A stretch of 64,000 nt of DNA from Ciona savignyi (GCA_000149265.1 CH003412.1:4109594-4173593); one strand, 5' to 3'. Positions 36,127 to 51,100 are shown, numbered from the stretch's first letter. The notes: a model not told the origin generated them from the letters alone. Numbers and translations: made by a program.

Positions 36127-39100
36127 TTAAGGGGAAAGCATACTTTGTAGTACGGTAGCGGTCTCCTGATCCAAACACGTGACCAACTCGGTCAACTTTT
36201 TCTCGTCACGTGACCGGAAAGCGCCGAGCTCGGCACGCAAAGCGGTTTTCACTTCTGCAGGAAGAGCAATTGTTTAAATTTGGTATAAACTCTATTTTAT
36301 CTATGTGTAGATGACTAATGATAATCGGGAAAAGTAGAGGCTGGTGGTCCTTCAGTAAACGCCGGGAAAATTCGTCGATAGAAATATTGGTAAGCCAGAG
36401 AGGAAAACTGATACAAAATCGAGAAATTATTCGGAATAAAAGCAGTGAAAACACTTACTTATATCAACATCATCGTCGACGCTGACCGCTGCGAAAATCT
36501 CCATAATTCTCGACATCACTTTTAGGTCATCGCGTACCTCGCTATTCTGCATTAGAGTAGCGAGGCATCCGTATACAATGGGGTCTTCGTCGTGGTCCTC
36601 TTGGAGCGGCAGGTGGTCCAGGAAAACTGGTAAAACCTGTAGATGAATGGGGTATTTGGTACTTGATACGATTAACATCGCAGTGTTTTAGGGCAAGTAC
36701 GGTCGTATGGCAGTGTTTTAGGGCAAGTACGGTCGTATGGCAGTGTTTTAGGGCAAGTACGGTCGTATGGCAGTGTTTTAGGACAAGTACGGTCGTATGG
36801 CAGTGTTTTAGGGCAAGTACGGTCGTATGGCAGTGTTTTAGGACAAGTACGGTCGTATGGCAGTGTTTTAGGACAAGTACGGTCGTATGGCAGTGTTTTA
36901 GGGCAAGTACGGTCGTATGGCAGTGTTTTAGGGCAAGTACGGTCGTATGGCAGTGTTTTAGGGCAAGTACGGTCGTATGGCAGTGTTTTAGGGCAAGTAC
37001 GGTCGTATGGCAATGTTTTAGGGCAAGTACGGTCGTATGGAAATGTTTTAGGGCAAGTACGGTCGTATGGCAGTGTTTTAGGACAAGTACGGTCGTATGG
37101 CAGTGTTTTAGGACAAGTACGGTCGTATGGCAGTGTTTTAGGACAAGTACGGTCGTATGGTAGTGTTTTAGGGCAAGTACGGTCGTATGGCAGTGTTTTA
37201 GGGCAAGTACGGTCGTATGGCAGTGTTTTAGGACAAGTACGGTCGTATGGCAGTGTTTTAGGACAAGTACGGTCGTATGGTAGTGTTTTAGGGCAAGTAC
37301 GGTCGTATGGCAGTGTTTTAGGGCAAGTACGGTCGTATGGCAGTGTTTTAGGGCAAGTACGGTCGTATGGAAATGTTTTAGGGCAAGTACGGTCGTATGG
37401 CAGTGTTTTAGGGCAAGTACGGTCGTATGGCAGTGTTTTAGGGCAAGTACGGTCGTATGGCAGTGTTTTAGGGCAAGTACGGTCGTATGGCAGTGTTTTA
37501 GGGCAAGTACGGTCGTATGGCAGTGTTTTAGGGCAAGTACGGTCGTATGGCAGTGTTTTAGGACAAGTACGGTCGTATGGCAGTGTTTTAGGGGAAGTAC
37601 GGTCGTATGGCCGAATGGTTAAGCGACCGATACAAATACAGGTTTTTGTGACGAGCCCATCACGGGTTCGATACCTTGGCCAGAAAAAAATGTTTTAGGT
37701 GAACTGTTTTGAATATTTCGGTGTTTTCTTACAGCTAGGGCGTTGTTGCAATCACAAAGAATTGCCTAAAAACGCCGACGTACAGATCAATTGTGGAAAG
37801 ATTAAAGTCTTAGCAAGACATTAAAAATGCGGATATGAAAGAGATTATTCGGATATGTCGATTTTTCACAGAATTGTACTTATTATGGGAATAATTTGTG
37901 GCGGAAAAAAAATTTGCTGTAAAAACCTTAAGGTTCAAATATTTCACTCCGGCAGAATGTTTTCTTAAAGCGAGTAGCGTATCATATATATTAGGAGTGT
38001 TTGGGCAAAGGAAAGATCACCCAGTCGGTTTCAGGTCTAAACTGTGGCATTCTTTTCCATCTTTACATATGTTTTTATAGCCACTCAATTGAAAATGAAT
38101 AGAGAATTTAAACGCAGTTAACAGGCAGACCTGAGGAAGCGGAACCAGCTCTTTGTTGGACGTTATCATCCTCGCCACAGCTCCCAGTATATTATCCAGC
38201 ACTCTGCGTGACTTCTCCTTGACCAAAGCCTGCGATAAAGATCCCAAGACTAGCGGGTAGTGTTGGGTAGCTGCCGGTCCACCGTTCTGTAGCAAGACGC
38301 CCAACCCGTAGATGGAATTGTTCCGCACCTCTGCCTCGTTGTCCCTGCGTGTGAAGTTGTTTGTTCATCTCGAACATACCGATTGACGCACATACCATTG
38401 AAAATTGCGCGATAAAGATTTTTTTACAACTGCTGTCAGATTTATCGCGACCGTCGTATGTTGGGTTTCAATTGCGGGTGATACATAGTATCACCAGACG
38501 ATGTATGTCTGTAATATACTTAGAGCTGGGCGTAATTACGAAATTACGTTCGGTTATGTAATTACGGACGTCGTCGGAATTACGTTACGGACGTCAAATC
38601 AAAATTACGTAATTACGCATCTGTTCGTAATTATTTAAACGGGAATTGCACGTCGTTGTAAATATACTTTCCATGCAATTGCATCAAAAAACACGCTAAT
38701 TTTTGGTTGTTTGTTTAAATAACGATGACGTCATAAAAATGACGAAATTGAGCTGGCGTTATGACGTAATACAACGTTGACCAATTACACCCATCTCTAA
38801 CTATAACCGCCGTGCAAGTATAAAGTATTGTAACATCCTTAAGCCCGCAGAAGGCCTGGGGTAGGCGCACACCTTGTTAACTGAATAAATCGCGGCACAA
38901 CATGCTGAAGTATCTCGGTTGAGCCACCAGGACCAAGTTTATCGATCGTTTCCGCAATCGTGCCTGCTCCGAACGAGCGCTCGGACGACGAACAGATCGG
39001 TTTCTATCAATGATATTTGGATGATATTGTAGGTTAAGCAATGTAGGTATATACGTTAAAAAGAATAGAGATATGTGATGATTTTAACAGGAACTATGTG

Positions 39101-42100
39101 TTATGTTATCAGTTTGACTTTTAGGTGGTACGGGATAAGATATTCTTGTTTATCTTAGTGAATGGGAAAACACTAGGAGCACCAATACACGGTCAATCGT
39201 CATATTCCCTTTAGCCTACCGTTAGTTTACCGCGCTATTGTAGTGTGTTGTGCATGATTTAAAAGTTTCCGTAATTTGGTAGAATCCATCATTTCACTGG
39301 ATTTAGTGTCTTGTCCATACACACAACCAACCACTTTTCACGATGATAGATCAATTGATTTATAATTGCCAATCGTGGATAATATCGCTGTATAACCCAA
39401 GCAATAATACGTACCAGTTTACCAATAAAAGTTGGCAAGCAGGCCATGAAGTAAGGTAGAAACGACGCCTGCAGTTTCTCCGCGAGCGCTGGGAAGATTT
39501 CCCCGCAATATTCGATGAGCATCTCATCATATTCGGCCTGGTGATGAAGGCATGTGGCGTAAGATAATTAATCCAGCGAAACTGCGCTGATAAGCAAGCG
39601 CGAAAGTAATTTGCCTAACTGTTTTCTGTCCTCAGCCAACCCTTTTACGAGCTGGAAGGTAGGAAGAGCATTGCAGCAGTTACCAATAGAAAGAGATGCT
39701 ATAGACGCTAATATTGCAAATAACATTGGAAATAACACTCTCAAATGAACATGGACACGGTACTGATGGCTCTGCTGATTTTACTCGTACACCAAACTAT
39801 TCTCAACTGATATTGCAAGTTAATTACTATACTGGTACCAAAAACTATACTTCCCTGTCAAACGCTGACTTGACAGTCTCTACTTACTGTTGCAAACTCC
39901 TGAAATAGAATTAGACTCGAATAAATATAATAAAGTCTTAATAAAACTGCGACCTGTAGTCCAGATCTTGGGGTGGAAGTATAAACCGCCAATAACAAAA
40001 TTTAACAAAAAAATCGCGTTATTCTAGCGCTGTGACCGACCGATTTAGCAGAATTCTTCACAAAACAGTAACCAAGAGAAATACATTATAGAGAAACCAC
40101 GCCAACACACAAAGTGCGTTCTTGACAAAAATGAGAGTTACCTGTTGTTCGTCTTCTTCTTCGCCGTCGTCGTCCTGGCAAGCCGCCTTCTGCAGCAGCA
40201 CTTCGTTTAGCGACCTCATCAGCACCTGAGCAATTGCATGTAGCGTTGATGGTGGTGATTGACAACACATAATAAAAATGATAATAAATATGGAGGCGTT
40301 ATCAGGGTTTAAGGTTTGGTGAAGTGAAGTGAGGTGAGTGTTCGAAGGCCCGCACTGGTAAACACATACTGGAGTATTGTGTGTTAATTCGTGAATTCAT
40401 ATGTGAATTCACAGGTGTCCATATTACTAATATAGNNNNNNNNNNNNNNNNNNNNNNNNNNNNNNNNNNNNNNNNNNNNNNNNNNNNNNNNNNNNNNNNN
40501 NNNNNNNNNNNNNNNNNNNNNNNNNNNNNNNNNNNNNNNNNNNNNNNNNNNNNNNNNNNNNNNNNNNNNNNNNNNNNNNNNNNNNNNNNNNNNNNNNNNN
40601 NNNNNNNNNNNNNNNNNNNNNNNNNNNNNNNNNNNNNNNNNNNNNNNNNNNNNNNNNNNNNNNNNNNNNNNNNNNNNNNNNNNNNNNNNNNNNNNNNNNN
40701 NNNNNNNNNNNNNNNNNNNNNNNNNNNNNNNNNNNNNNNNNNNNNNNNNNNNNNNNNNNNNNNNNNNNNNNNNNNNNNNNNNNNNNNNNNNNNNNNNNNN
40801 NNNNNNNNNNNNNNNNNNNNNNNNNNNNNNNNNNNNNNNNNNNNNNNNNNNNNNNNNNNNNNNNNNNNNNNNNNNNNNNNNNNNNNNNNNNNNNNNNNNN
40901 NNNNNNNNNNNNNNNNNNNNNNNNNNNNNNNNNNNNNNNNNNNNNNNNNNNNNNNNNNNNNNNNNNNNNNNNNNNNNNNNNNNNNNNNNNNNNNNNNNNN
41001 NNNNNNNNNNNNNNNNNNNNNNNNNNNNNNNNNNNNNNNNNNNNNNNNNNNNNNNNNNNNNNNNNNNNNNNNNNNNNNNNNNNNNNNNNNNNNNNNNNNN
41101 NNNNNNNNNNNNNNNNNNNNNNNNNNNNNNNNNNNNNNNNNNNNNNNNNNNNNNNNNNNNNNNNNNNNNNNNNNNNNNNNNNNNNNNNNNNNNNNNNNNN
41201 NNNNNNNNNNNNNNNNNNNNNNNNNNNNNNNNNNNNNNNNNNNNNNCAGGAGGTCGGAAGGGACGGAGATTAAGCCGATCGGCGAAAAACTGTCCAATGT
41301 TTGATCCGACAAAAAGTAGGCTCCGCGAGAGGAGCACGTCGCCATGGGAGTATCGACGAAACTACAATCCGACGAGGTAAACTTTTCTTTGCAGTACGAA
41401 TTGCTATGATTTTAAAAATAGAGTATAAACTAGCACGCATCTGTCAAGATTTTTTCACTGTGATCATAAGTTTGTTTCTTGCTCTCCAGGAATAATGACT
41501 CACCAGCTCGTTTTGCAGGCGGCCCAAAACGCTGCTGGTCAGTGTTTGTTTGTGCGATGGATGCTACAACATAAACAGTCCGCACTTGGAGGAAAACCCG
41601 AACATGGCGAGCGTCCCTATACCGCTGAACATTGCCGTGAAACGTTTACTTAGAAACGGGTCAGCTGTGGCGGTGCTAGAGACGATCAACCATGGTTGCC
41701 GCTGTGACATTCCGATTCTGATTACTGACAATCCTTGAGAGCACCAGAGTATGGTCATGTGGCGAAATGGTTAACGCGACCGATACATATACCTACCTAT
41801 ACAAAAAAACGGTCCTGGTGACGACCCCATCATGTGCTCGAAACTTGGCCCGGTAAAAAAATAAAAAAATCCTTGAGCACCAGGCTGGTTAGTAGCACTA
41901 CTGCAAGCATCCAGCATGGCGGTGGAATATTCTTATGTTAAAATGCCCCAAAAAAGACTGCCTTTGTCGTGATCGTAACATGACGCACTTGAGCTGCAGT
42001 ACTGTATATTTTACTGGTGTATAGTAAATTTTAAAATGTCAATCTCAAGCAAAATCATGTTTTAATTGCACGTATTTATCTTCGGGGAATGTCGGGACCG

Positions 42101-45100
42101 AACATATAGGATTGCGATAGTGTCTTAAAACCGTCGGATGCTGTCTGATTAAATAAGAACATTGCAGTGAAGTGTATACGGAATTAGATTTTTATTTTTA
42201 TAATTTAATTGATGCATTTAAATAGATCGGTTGGGAATAAGTTAGTATTTTGGTCAATGAACCAAGTAAACGCTGGGACACAATCACATGGTTCTGGAAA
42301 CGGACCTAATCACAAAGAGACCGTTACACCAAAGTCACCTCTCACCTGCAGGTCTTGCTCTTGATTAGCGAAAGTGTCGACTCCACATTTTTCGATCATT
42401 TCTTTCATTGTCATAATCGCCGACATGACAACCAACCGCTCCGAGTCTTTGGAGATGGTTGTGCAGATGACAGGAAATATTTGACCAAGCAGGTTGCCAT
42501 CTGTGATATATTTTATATTTTAAATAACCACCTTTATTACTTTTATTCTAATACCTAAACTGCTATTGGACGGTTCGGGTATCTATCGATTTTGTCAAAA
42601 GAGTTGCATTAGAATTAAAACAAACACAAGTATCAAGGTAGAAGTTAGGTGATTAACTCCGACATTGGTCAATTACTAAAATTGACAAATAGAAACTAAC
42701 CAATAATTGATATTCAGTAAACACAATAACGAACATGGCAGCACACAGAGTGAAAAACACAGCGGCACACAATAAGTCAATAACGACCACGGAGTAAAGA
42801 ATCAACCTACATAATCCACTCTTGAGTGAATACGCAGTCTCAACAAACTGGCCGCAGGAAGCTATCGCTGCCTTTCTTACATCGGAATGAGGAAACTCAA
42901 CTTGCTTGAAAACCTGTAGAGGGTCTTGCTGTAATCGCGACTAGGAATAGGTTGTTATATCTGTATCCCTTTAAGCTATCAACGGAATATTTTAATACTG
43001 TGGAGATGAGTGGGTAAGGTCACAACCACAGTTAGGTGGAGATGATTAATTTAATACCTCCCCTGATAAAGTAACACAAATGAATTTGAAAGCGGATATT
43101 CAATAGTTAAGATCAACTCTGTGGGTTTGAAAAAAACGACTGTAGAAGTTGGAACGCAACATGCAATTTTTTAGAATACCCTCTGTCAAGTGCGTATATT
43201 GCTTTCCATACATTAATGCACACAACCGGATCCAGGGCTGTTAAATACCCAACCGAGAGACAAAACCGTAAAGTTTTGCAGGGCAAGGGGAATGTTGCAG
43301 AGCTGTTAAATACCCAACCGAAAACCATAAAGTTTTGTAGGGCAAGGTCTTGAACTTCTGACCAATAAAGACTGTTGCAATGTCTTTCATGAAACACATC
43401 TTATGAGCCGTATAAACTTACCTCTTCAAAAGTTTCCCCAAGATGAGGTTCAAACGATTTCGGGGAATGCTTGGCAAGTTCACCAAGCGACTCGCAGGCA
43501 TCTGATTTTTCGTCCATGTACGAGTTCTCCACAGAGAAGCCGTTAACGCCTTCATCATCATCATCCTCTCCTGTGGGGATTTCAAAGGTTACATTACATT
43601 AATATGGGCGGGTCCACAGTAGCCACTGGGACCAAAAATTTAGGCCATAGAAGGCCCATTGCTCCAGCGCCCTGAGCTATCATGGTTAAGTTCTGTATTT
43701 AAACGCCTAAAAAACTGCCTAGAAAAGACTCTGAAAACTTTTTTTTTGCATAAATACGATTGCTGTGGTTAGATCAATGTTATGGAATAGGCCAACATAA
43801 AAATAAAATAGCAGAATTGTATGTATATGCAAATATACGGTGTAGAGCAAGTGTACGGAGCACTGTGTTTGGGGTTAAAAAGCAACGGTTTATTGTTGGC
43901 TCACTGAAACTAAATCCAATCTTCATTTGATGTGATTTTAATGTCAAATAAGCCAATTAAAATCACGAGAAAAGAAAGTGCCTTGTATTAAAGGATAATT
44001 TTAAAGTATGAAAAGTATAGCTCCGGTACTACTTTGGTAATTACTACGATTATCCCCAAATTAAACTGTACCATCAAATACAGCATAATTATCACCATCG
44101 CGATAAGCTTAAACCTCCACAGCAGTACATAGTTAAACAACCCACCAAAGTTTTAGGCATTAAGATCAAAACTAAACAATTCAGTTCTCTAAAAATCAAT
44201 ACTAAAAATATATAGTTGATGGCATGTTAAGTGTTAATTTTTAAATTAAGGTTTCCACCGGGCATTATCACCATGCATAAAGACTTTTATAACATTCTTT
44301 GTAGCACAAAATATCGATAAAGATTATGTCACCTTCTTCTTCGTGGTTGCCGTTGGTTAGATCAGCTTCATCGAGGAAAGAGAAGTTATGGACTCCGCCG
44401 TTCGGATCATCTTCATCAGTGAAATGAGGCTGGGGTAAAAGGTAAAAAAAAAACTTAAAGGTAAAAAATGAGTTAAAAATACTTTTTTGTTGTTGTTATT
44501 TTTTACTGATGTGGAAGTTTTATTTTAAGAAGACAATGACGGACTACAAGCATTTAAATGTGAAACTGATGATTTTGTTACTAATTATTGTGCCTTCTTG
44601 ACCTTTATTGTACAGTTGTCATCACCATAAAAAGTAAATAGCTTTAAGGCATCGAAATATAAATATAAGTCTACATGTTATTACTATTAAATATTAAAAT
44701 ATTTGTGATATATGAATATATTGTGTAAGAACTATGTTTAAAGTGATCGTTCGGTTGTTACCCCAAAAAGTCACTCTAGATTACAAACTTACAATGATTC
44801 CCTCAGAAGATTGAACAGAATTCAACATGTTTTTCACGATGACTGGCATGAATGGGGCCATGTCTTCTTTCACTAGAGATGCTACAGCCGCAAATAAACC
44901 AAACCTATAAAGGGATTTTAAATAGTGTTTGAAATAGTTTACATGGTCGAACAATTAATCTGACTCCTTACAGCAAAAACATTTGTCCCAGATTTAAAGC
45001 CCGAGGAAGGTAGAAAGAGAACATAATAATATCATATGTAATAATCATGTATTTCATATTATAATTAAAATTCACTTAACCACATATCCTGAAGTTGGAA

Positions 45101-48100
45101 TGCTGTTAATGGGTTAGATAAAAACCTGAAGGCCAGTGTTAACATTAAATGATATATAAACCTTTCATATACAAAGTAGCATATAGAAATAAATCCAGTG
45201 TCTAAATTCGCAAAAGTTATAATTCTAGGTAACAGATGACAAGGATAACTTACGCTGCTCTTCTAAGATCAGGATCATTAGTCTCCGAAGACAAAAGTGA
45301 CATTCCGAGATTCATACAGTCGCTTGGCAACTGTGGGTTCATTTTACCCAGTGTTCGAACCAAAACTCCTAATGTATCTGGACACACATGGTAGAAAAAT
45401 TAGAAACATATTATTAACATAAAAAGTACACTTCTTTATTCTCCGCAGTCCATATTATTATAGTTGATTTGTTTTTCAGTAAAACACCAAATAGAATCTC
45501 TCGATATTGCTCCTTGATTTATATTTTGTCATTTTTTTAATTTTAGCATGTGTGAAAATAAAATTAAAAACCAGACTTTACATGGCCTTAAAGCACCAAA
45601 CAAGTTCACATAGATTAGTTTCAAAAGGTTTATTAAAAAATGTTTTGTTTCACATTTGGAGAGCTAATGCTCCGAAACTTCCAAATAATTGGACACAGGA
45701 AATAGGATAGGATATTCATGTTCAACCCCCTGAATGGGAAAACCAAGGGGGTTAACAGGCAATCCTTAGACCACCTCACGCCCATTGTCGGGTTACCGGA
45801 GCTATTGCATTGTGTTTTATATGATAATGATAGACAATAATGCTTGTATTGATCAATATCAAACATGACCAGCCTAAGAAATAATAAGGAGTAAATTATC
45901 AACTTGAAAAATCGCCTCCAAAATACATGATTCGGAAACACACCAACACGTTAGCAAATAAAATAAATGTTGTTTAAAATCCCACCAAGTGCTTGTGTGT
46001 GCAGAACGCTTAGTTCTCCCTCATCTTCATCTGTTGTGTTATTTTTATCCAACGTCGATAGACACTGCTGCAAATGCTTGAGTATCTCGTCAAGATACGG
46101 CAGCAGTTTGTCCTCGGATGCGTTTGCTGTGATGTCAACAACAATGTGTGATGTCAACAACAATTTCAAATTCTGAAATCCTCCTTAATAGAAATTTCTG
46201 ATACAAGGTAGCAAACCCACATTGGTGGTACCACTTCGCCTAATAGTTATATGAAATATTCTTCTGCATGATGCACAAAATTTGTTCATAGGACTGGTGC
46301 ATATTCACAAATCAACAGGTTTTGTTTGGAAGCCCAAAAATTTGACCTAAATCAACTTAGCCTATTTGGTTTACCTGCTGCTCCAATTGCACTAACAAGA
46401 AGTTCTTTTTTGTGGATATCGGTGGTGGTTTTTAAATGCGACAACAGGTGACCCATCAGTTGGTCAAGATAAGGAAGAATACCCATTTCTGAAAGACACG
46501 GTTACAGCAATTTTTTAGGGTTAAACATTGAAATGAATTCAAATGGCATATAATGAAGATGATTGTGTTGTGTGTGACACTTTTTCCTTTTTAACCAATA
46601 CTTAGTATGCTACAAGTCATTTACAAACAGTATTGTAATAAATAAATGTATAAGAGCAATGCAGTACTATAGAAAAATTTGAACTAGTTTTAGTTTCCAA
46701 TAATTAGTTCTTCCCAATCGATTGTTAAAATTATTGCCGTGATTGTGAAATGCTTAATTAAATCCATGTTCCATTTTACTAAATTCATTCAAATAAAAAT
46801 GCTCTTACTTTACATTGTAATTGCGAAATTAAATACAATAATGATGCAAAGCACATTTTGAATCTCCTATTTTATACCGGAAAAGCCAAGAGTGTTATTT
46901 ACAACCTTTAACTTTAATGAGGATGGTCAGAGAAACTGTTTTAATGGGGCAGTATAACAGCCGTGAGACTATATGATACTCAAGTACTCACCCAAGCTTT
47001 CAACAAAGTTTTCCAAAGCATAGTAAGCCTTAGTCATGCTGGAGCTACTTGGCCCTTGATGCAGCTGCTGAAGGACTCCAAACATAATGGGCATCACTTC
47101 GCTTGCAAATTGGTTCAAATCGGGCTAGAAAATTTGATGTTACTTCATGTGGAATATTTAAAGACATATAACAAAAAGATTAAAATAAAAGAGCTGTATG
47201 TCTTACGAACTACACTCACAATCTCAAACAAAGTTATTTAAATACCGACATTTTAGTAGTTTAGTTTATTTTTCAAAACTATTAAAAAAAAATTGGAAAA
47301 CGGAAAAAAACGGCAAAACGACAGTGGTTAGAACACGTCTAAAAACAAGGAATAAATTATTAAAATTTGGTAAAATTAGACGTGGCCGCTAAACCCCAAA
47401 TAAAAAAATAAATTAAAAAATAATTAATTGTTTATAAAACAAAAATTACACTATTACACTAAGCCTTGAAGAGAAGTCTGGTACATACCGTTAAGTATTC
47501 CGAGAACTGTCCAAGAGCGAACATAGCTGCGTTGCGTACTTTCGGGTGTTCGTCCACGGCCCCACGACATACCAGCTCAACAAATGAATGAAGATGACTG
47601 AAATGTATATTACATTAATCTCATATAAAAGTTCAGCCGAGGTAGATCAACATATAACTTGACTGTGGTATGGTATGTGTGTTAAAATCGGAATTGGTAT
47701 GTGCCTATGCACTGCATGTGATTGCGAAGTGCTTAAAATATGTTCCAAATTTCTTTCTTAAAAGCTAATATTGTTTATTTACTAATGCTAACGGCTATTT
47801 TAATTGTATTTAAAATATTACTGCAGACACGAACGACTTACTCTCATTATCACATCAAATTAAATGGAAAGTGTTTTTGATAAGAGTGTTCCTTTGCAGG
47901 ATTTGGAAAATCATAACTGCTGTTTTGAGTAGGGAATTTTCGTTGTTTTTAGTAACTGTTGGCGAATAGGTTTTGTTTCATGATTCTGTCACAACGAAAA
48001 AATTTAACTTCTGAATCCTGATAATAGTAATCATGTCACCCATGGTGACATGCCATGCGCTTATTGATTCATTCTTACTTGGTTCGAATAAACTCGGATG

Positions 48101-51100
48101 TTCCTTCGCAGAGACAAGCGAGTGTGAGAAGTAATCCTCGTCGATGATGTGCTTCATTGCCTGCTATGCATGACTGCACAAACGGCATCTGTAAAAACAC
48201 ATCTTTTAAAACATGAAATTAAGACCACAAAGCACGGATATGTGAAAAAATATTTTAAACTGTGACTTATTGAGTTATTTTAACTATTCTAGACCTAAAG
48301 AAGTAGATTAATTTTAATATGTAAATGAAACTTACAATTTTTGAAAACAACTTTTCTGGCGGGAGATGTAATGCCAGGTCATCTATTACCTGAGAAAAAT
48401 ATTAGAATTATATTTGCATAATAGGTGGGAATACTTAAATGGATAGGAAATTTAACTTCGAGAAATAAGTTAGGAAATTTATTTATGTTTTGGTAAAATT
48501 AACAATCGCTGTAACTTAAGTAATTATCAGATTACAAGTTATGATTTGCTAGAACTTTAAGATTAAGATCATGCCAATAAACTATTTCTTTTACTGATGA
48601 TGCTATTATTAACATTAATGAGCATTTAAATATGCTGGATCTAGGCAATCTTTGTGAAGTACCATGTGCAACAAAACATATTAAGAGATAAAAAAAAATA
48701 TGCTGGATCGAGGCTCTATGAATAACCTTGTGCAAGAAAACATATCTGTAAATTTAAATTCTTCTTTCAACTCTTGTTATTGGATTATAGATTAACAAAA
48801 ATACTAAACCCATACATGTAAAGCTGATGCAAGTGGCGTGTGTGAATCTGCTGAGTCACCAATAAAACCTGCTTCATCATCAGAATCAGAATCATCAATT
48901 GGTGCGATTAAAATCGGTCCCAAAACTTCAATAATCGATCCAATTAAATTGTGTTTCAAAATCGCCTACAGAAAAATACATATTTATTTAAACACAAATT
49001 GGTATGGTTTAAAAATTATTTCAGCAAGTTTTAAAAAAAATATATTTTATTCAATAATGTTCATTTGTTCAATCTTTTATATAAATAGAACCTTACATAA
49101 ATAGTACACCCTTAAAAGTTTATAATTGGGAATTTACCTATCTAATTAAAAATAGTCTATTTAATCCCATATATTCGTTGTTCCAACCTTTTTCTTTAGC
49201 TTGATTATCCATTGTAAAAGAACTAAAGACCGAACTCTTGTATCATCTTCAAGATCACTGTTGTTTGCGATCTGAAAACAAAAGATTTTGAAACATTATA
49301 TTAATGAATGGAAACTCTCATCAGAATGATGTAAAACACATTGTCACTTTTTTAATAAAACAGTTTTAACTTTGTGGTGTGTTTTAGGCCACAGTGCATG
49401 GTATAAATTGTCATATTTTAGGGGAATTTTGGCTTGAATATTTTGGTTTTGGCTGCTCCAAGTGGGTCCGTTAGCATATAAGCGAAGGTATAAGCTATCT
49501 AATAGAAAACACATCATGATATTCCCAGCAACCCCTGGGGGGGGTTGTTTTCTAAAGAATTTCCCCATAATAATTATAAAGTCAACCATTGCCTCACAGA
49601 AAAAATAATGTCAAAACATGTTTACCCAACACAGGCAAGGGCCACATACAGCCCAAGAGCAGTGCCCGGTCCTTAAGGGGAATTTGACCGGCCCGCAGAC
49701 TGTATCAACTATACCCTGTAATTAAGATATTAAATACTACTAATGTATAAATCCGGCCGACCAAAAACATATTTCCACATTTGACCTGTTGCCTAGTAAA
49801 GTTGCCCACCCCTGACCTAACATATTAAACATGAATGAGTAGTTGGAGCTGGTTATTTACGCCATAATAATCTAGTCAAAAAAAAAGAATTGCCTGCAAA
49901 TAAAATTTGTTAAAACACTTTCATGCAATGAAATGCAGCGAATGTTGGGTGATAAACTCACCATCAAGGAAAATAGAACTAAATCTTTCACAAAAGGTGC
50001 GATGAACATGACTTCAGTTTCAATCAAACTCTCAAAGATCTCAATAACTTCAGCAGCACGACTCTGCAGAGTAGTTTTAAAATAACATTCAGTGAAAAGT
50101 AGGACAGCTCATGGAATTTGGCCAGTTTTGCTATTAGTGCAGATGATATGCTGCGTTGTGTTTTGTAATTGAACTAATTTTAATTGTAACAACAAGCCTT
50201 TTTTAACATGATATGCAATTTATATTTTGAATTGCACTCACAGTTTTAAGTCCAAACACTTTTAGTTAGTAAGCAACCTGCCAACAATCTTTTATGCAGC
50301 AGATTAATTAGAAACTTGAAAAGATAATGTATTTTTAAAACCCAGAGGTCATTTTAAAGCTCTATTTCATTATAGATATATATATATATTTACAGAAAAA
50401 ATTTATACTCTTTTAAAAAAAAGTGATATTAACTTTACCTCATCATGTTCAAGTAGTAACTTGACAACCTGTACACATTTTGGAACCAGTGGTCTTACGA
50501 GGCTCTGCAATTCACAAGATCGAGTTAGAAACACCTAGTTGTAGCTCAAGTAATAGTACTGAACATTTGATCTGTTTTTCATAAAACGGTTCCTTATTAT
50601 ACACATCACCATATGAGTGATGCCATGGTTTCAAGTTGGTAGATATAGCATGTAATTCATTAATCATCGATTAATATCACTAAGAAATGTCTGTTTCAAA
50701 AAAAATATTAAAACAGTGGATTGTATTAATTATTATATAAATTAGGACCAGCAAATAGACGTTTAACATTCTTATAAACACCAATTAAATAAAAAATCAG
50801 AAAACATGTTAATACACATACAGCTTGTTCATCTCCAAGAAAAGGAATCAATGAATTGAAAGCTTGCACAGAGTAGTAGGCACAATCAGGGTTTTGAGCA
50901 GCACTGGCAACTGTGTTACTGATCAGAGTAAGAATGGCGTTGTATTCCTCTGAAAGATATTCCCCAGCCGATTCACATGCTATGCTGAGCAGGTGCATTC
51001 CACACTACAGGGAAAAATAATGCACTGCTGGGCTACTCAGGATGGGTAATTAGAGCTTAAGCTTATAGTACTTTATTAAATAAAGTGTGTGTTTCAATAA

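Noticed and set aside
36663-37163. 166-aa plus-strand ORF and 113-aa minus-strand ORF of perfect ten-residue repeats
   Set aside because: Both are by-products of the 30-bp minisatellite, whose length is a multiple of three. They lie in an IPO4 intron and have no non-repeat sequence.
36681-37610. CRISPR-like array
   Set aside because: Units are contiguous with no unique spacers, and the genome is eukaryotic. It is a minisatellite.
37602-37682. tRNA-Ser/Leu-like gene
   Set aside because: Repeated elsewhere with the same non-tRNA middle, and followed by an A-tail. Classed as SINE-2.
40302-41345. Three long ORFs of 307-347 aa across the gap
   Set aside because: They consist of undetermined bases and carry no information.
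41564-41758. 64-aa minus-strand ORF
   Set aside because: It is the shadow of the IL-17-like last exon, which is supported by cysteine spacing and splicing on the plus strand.
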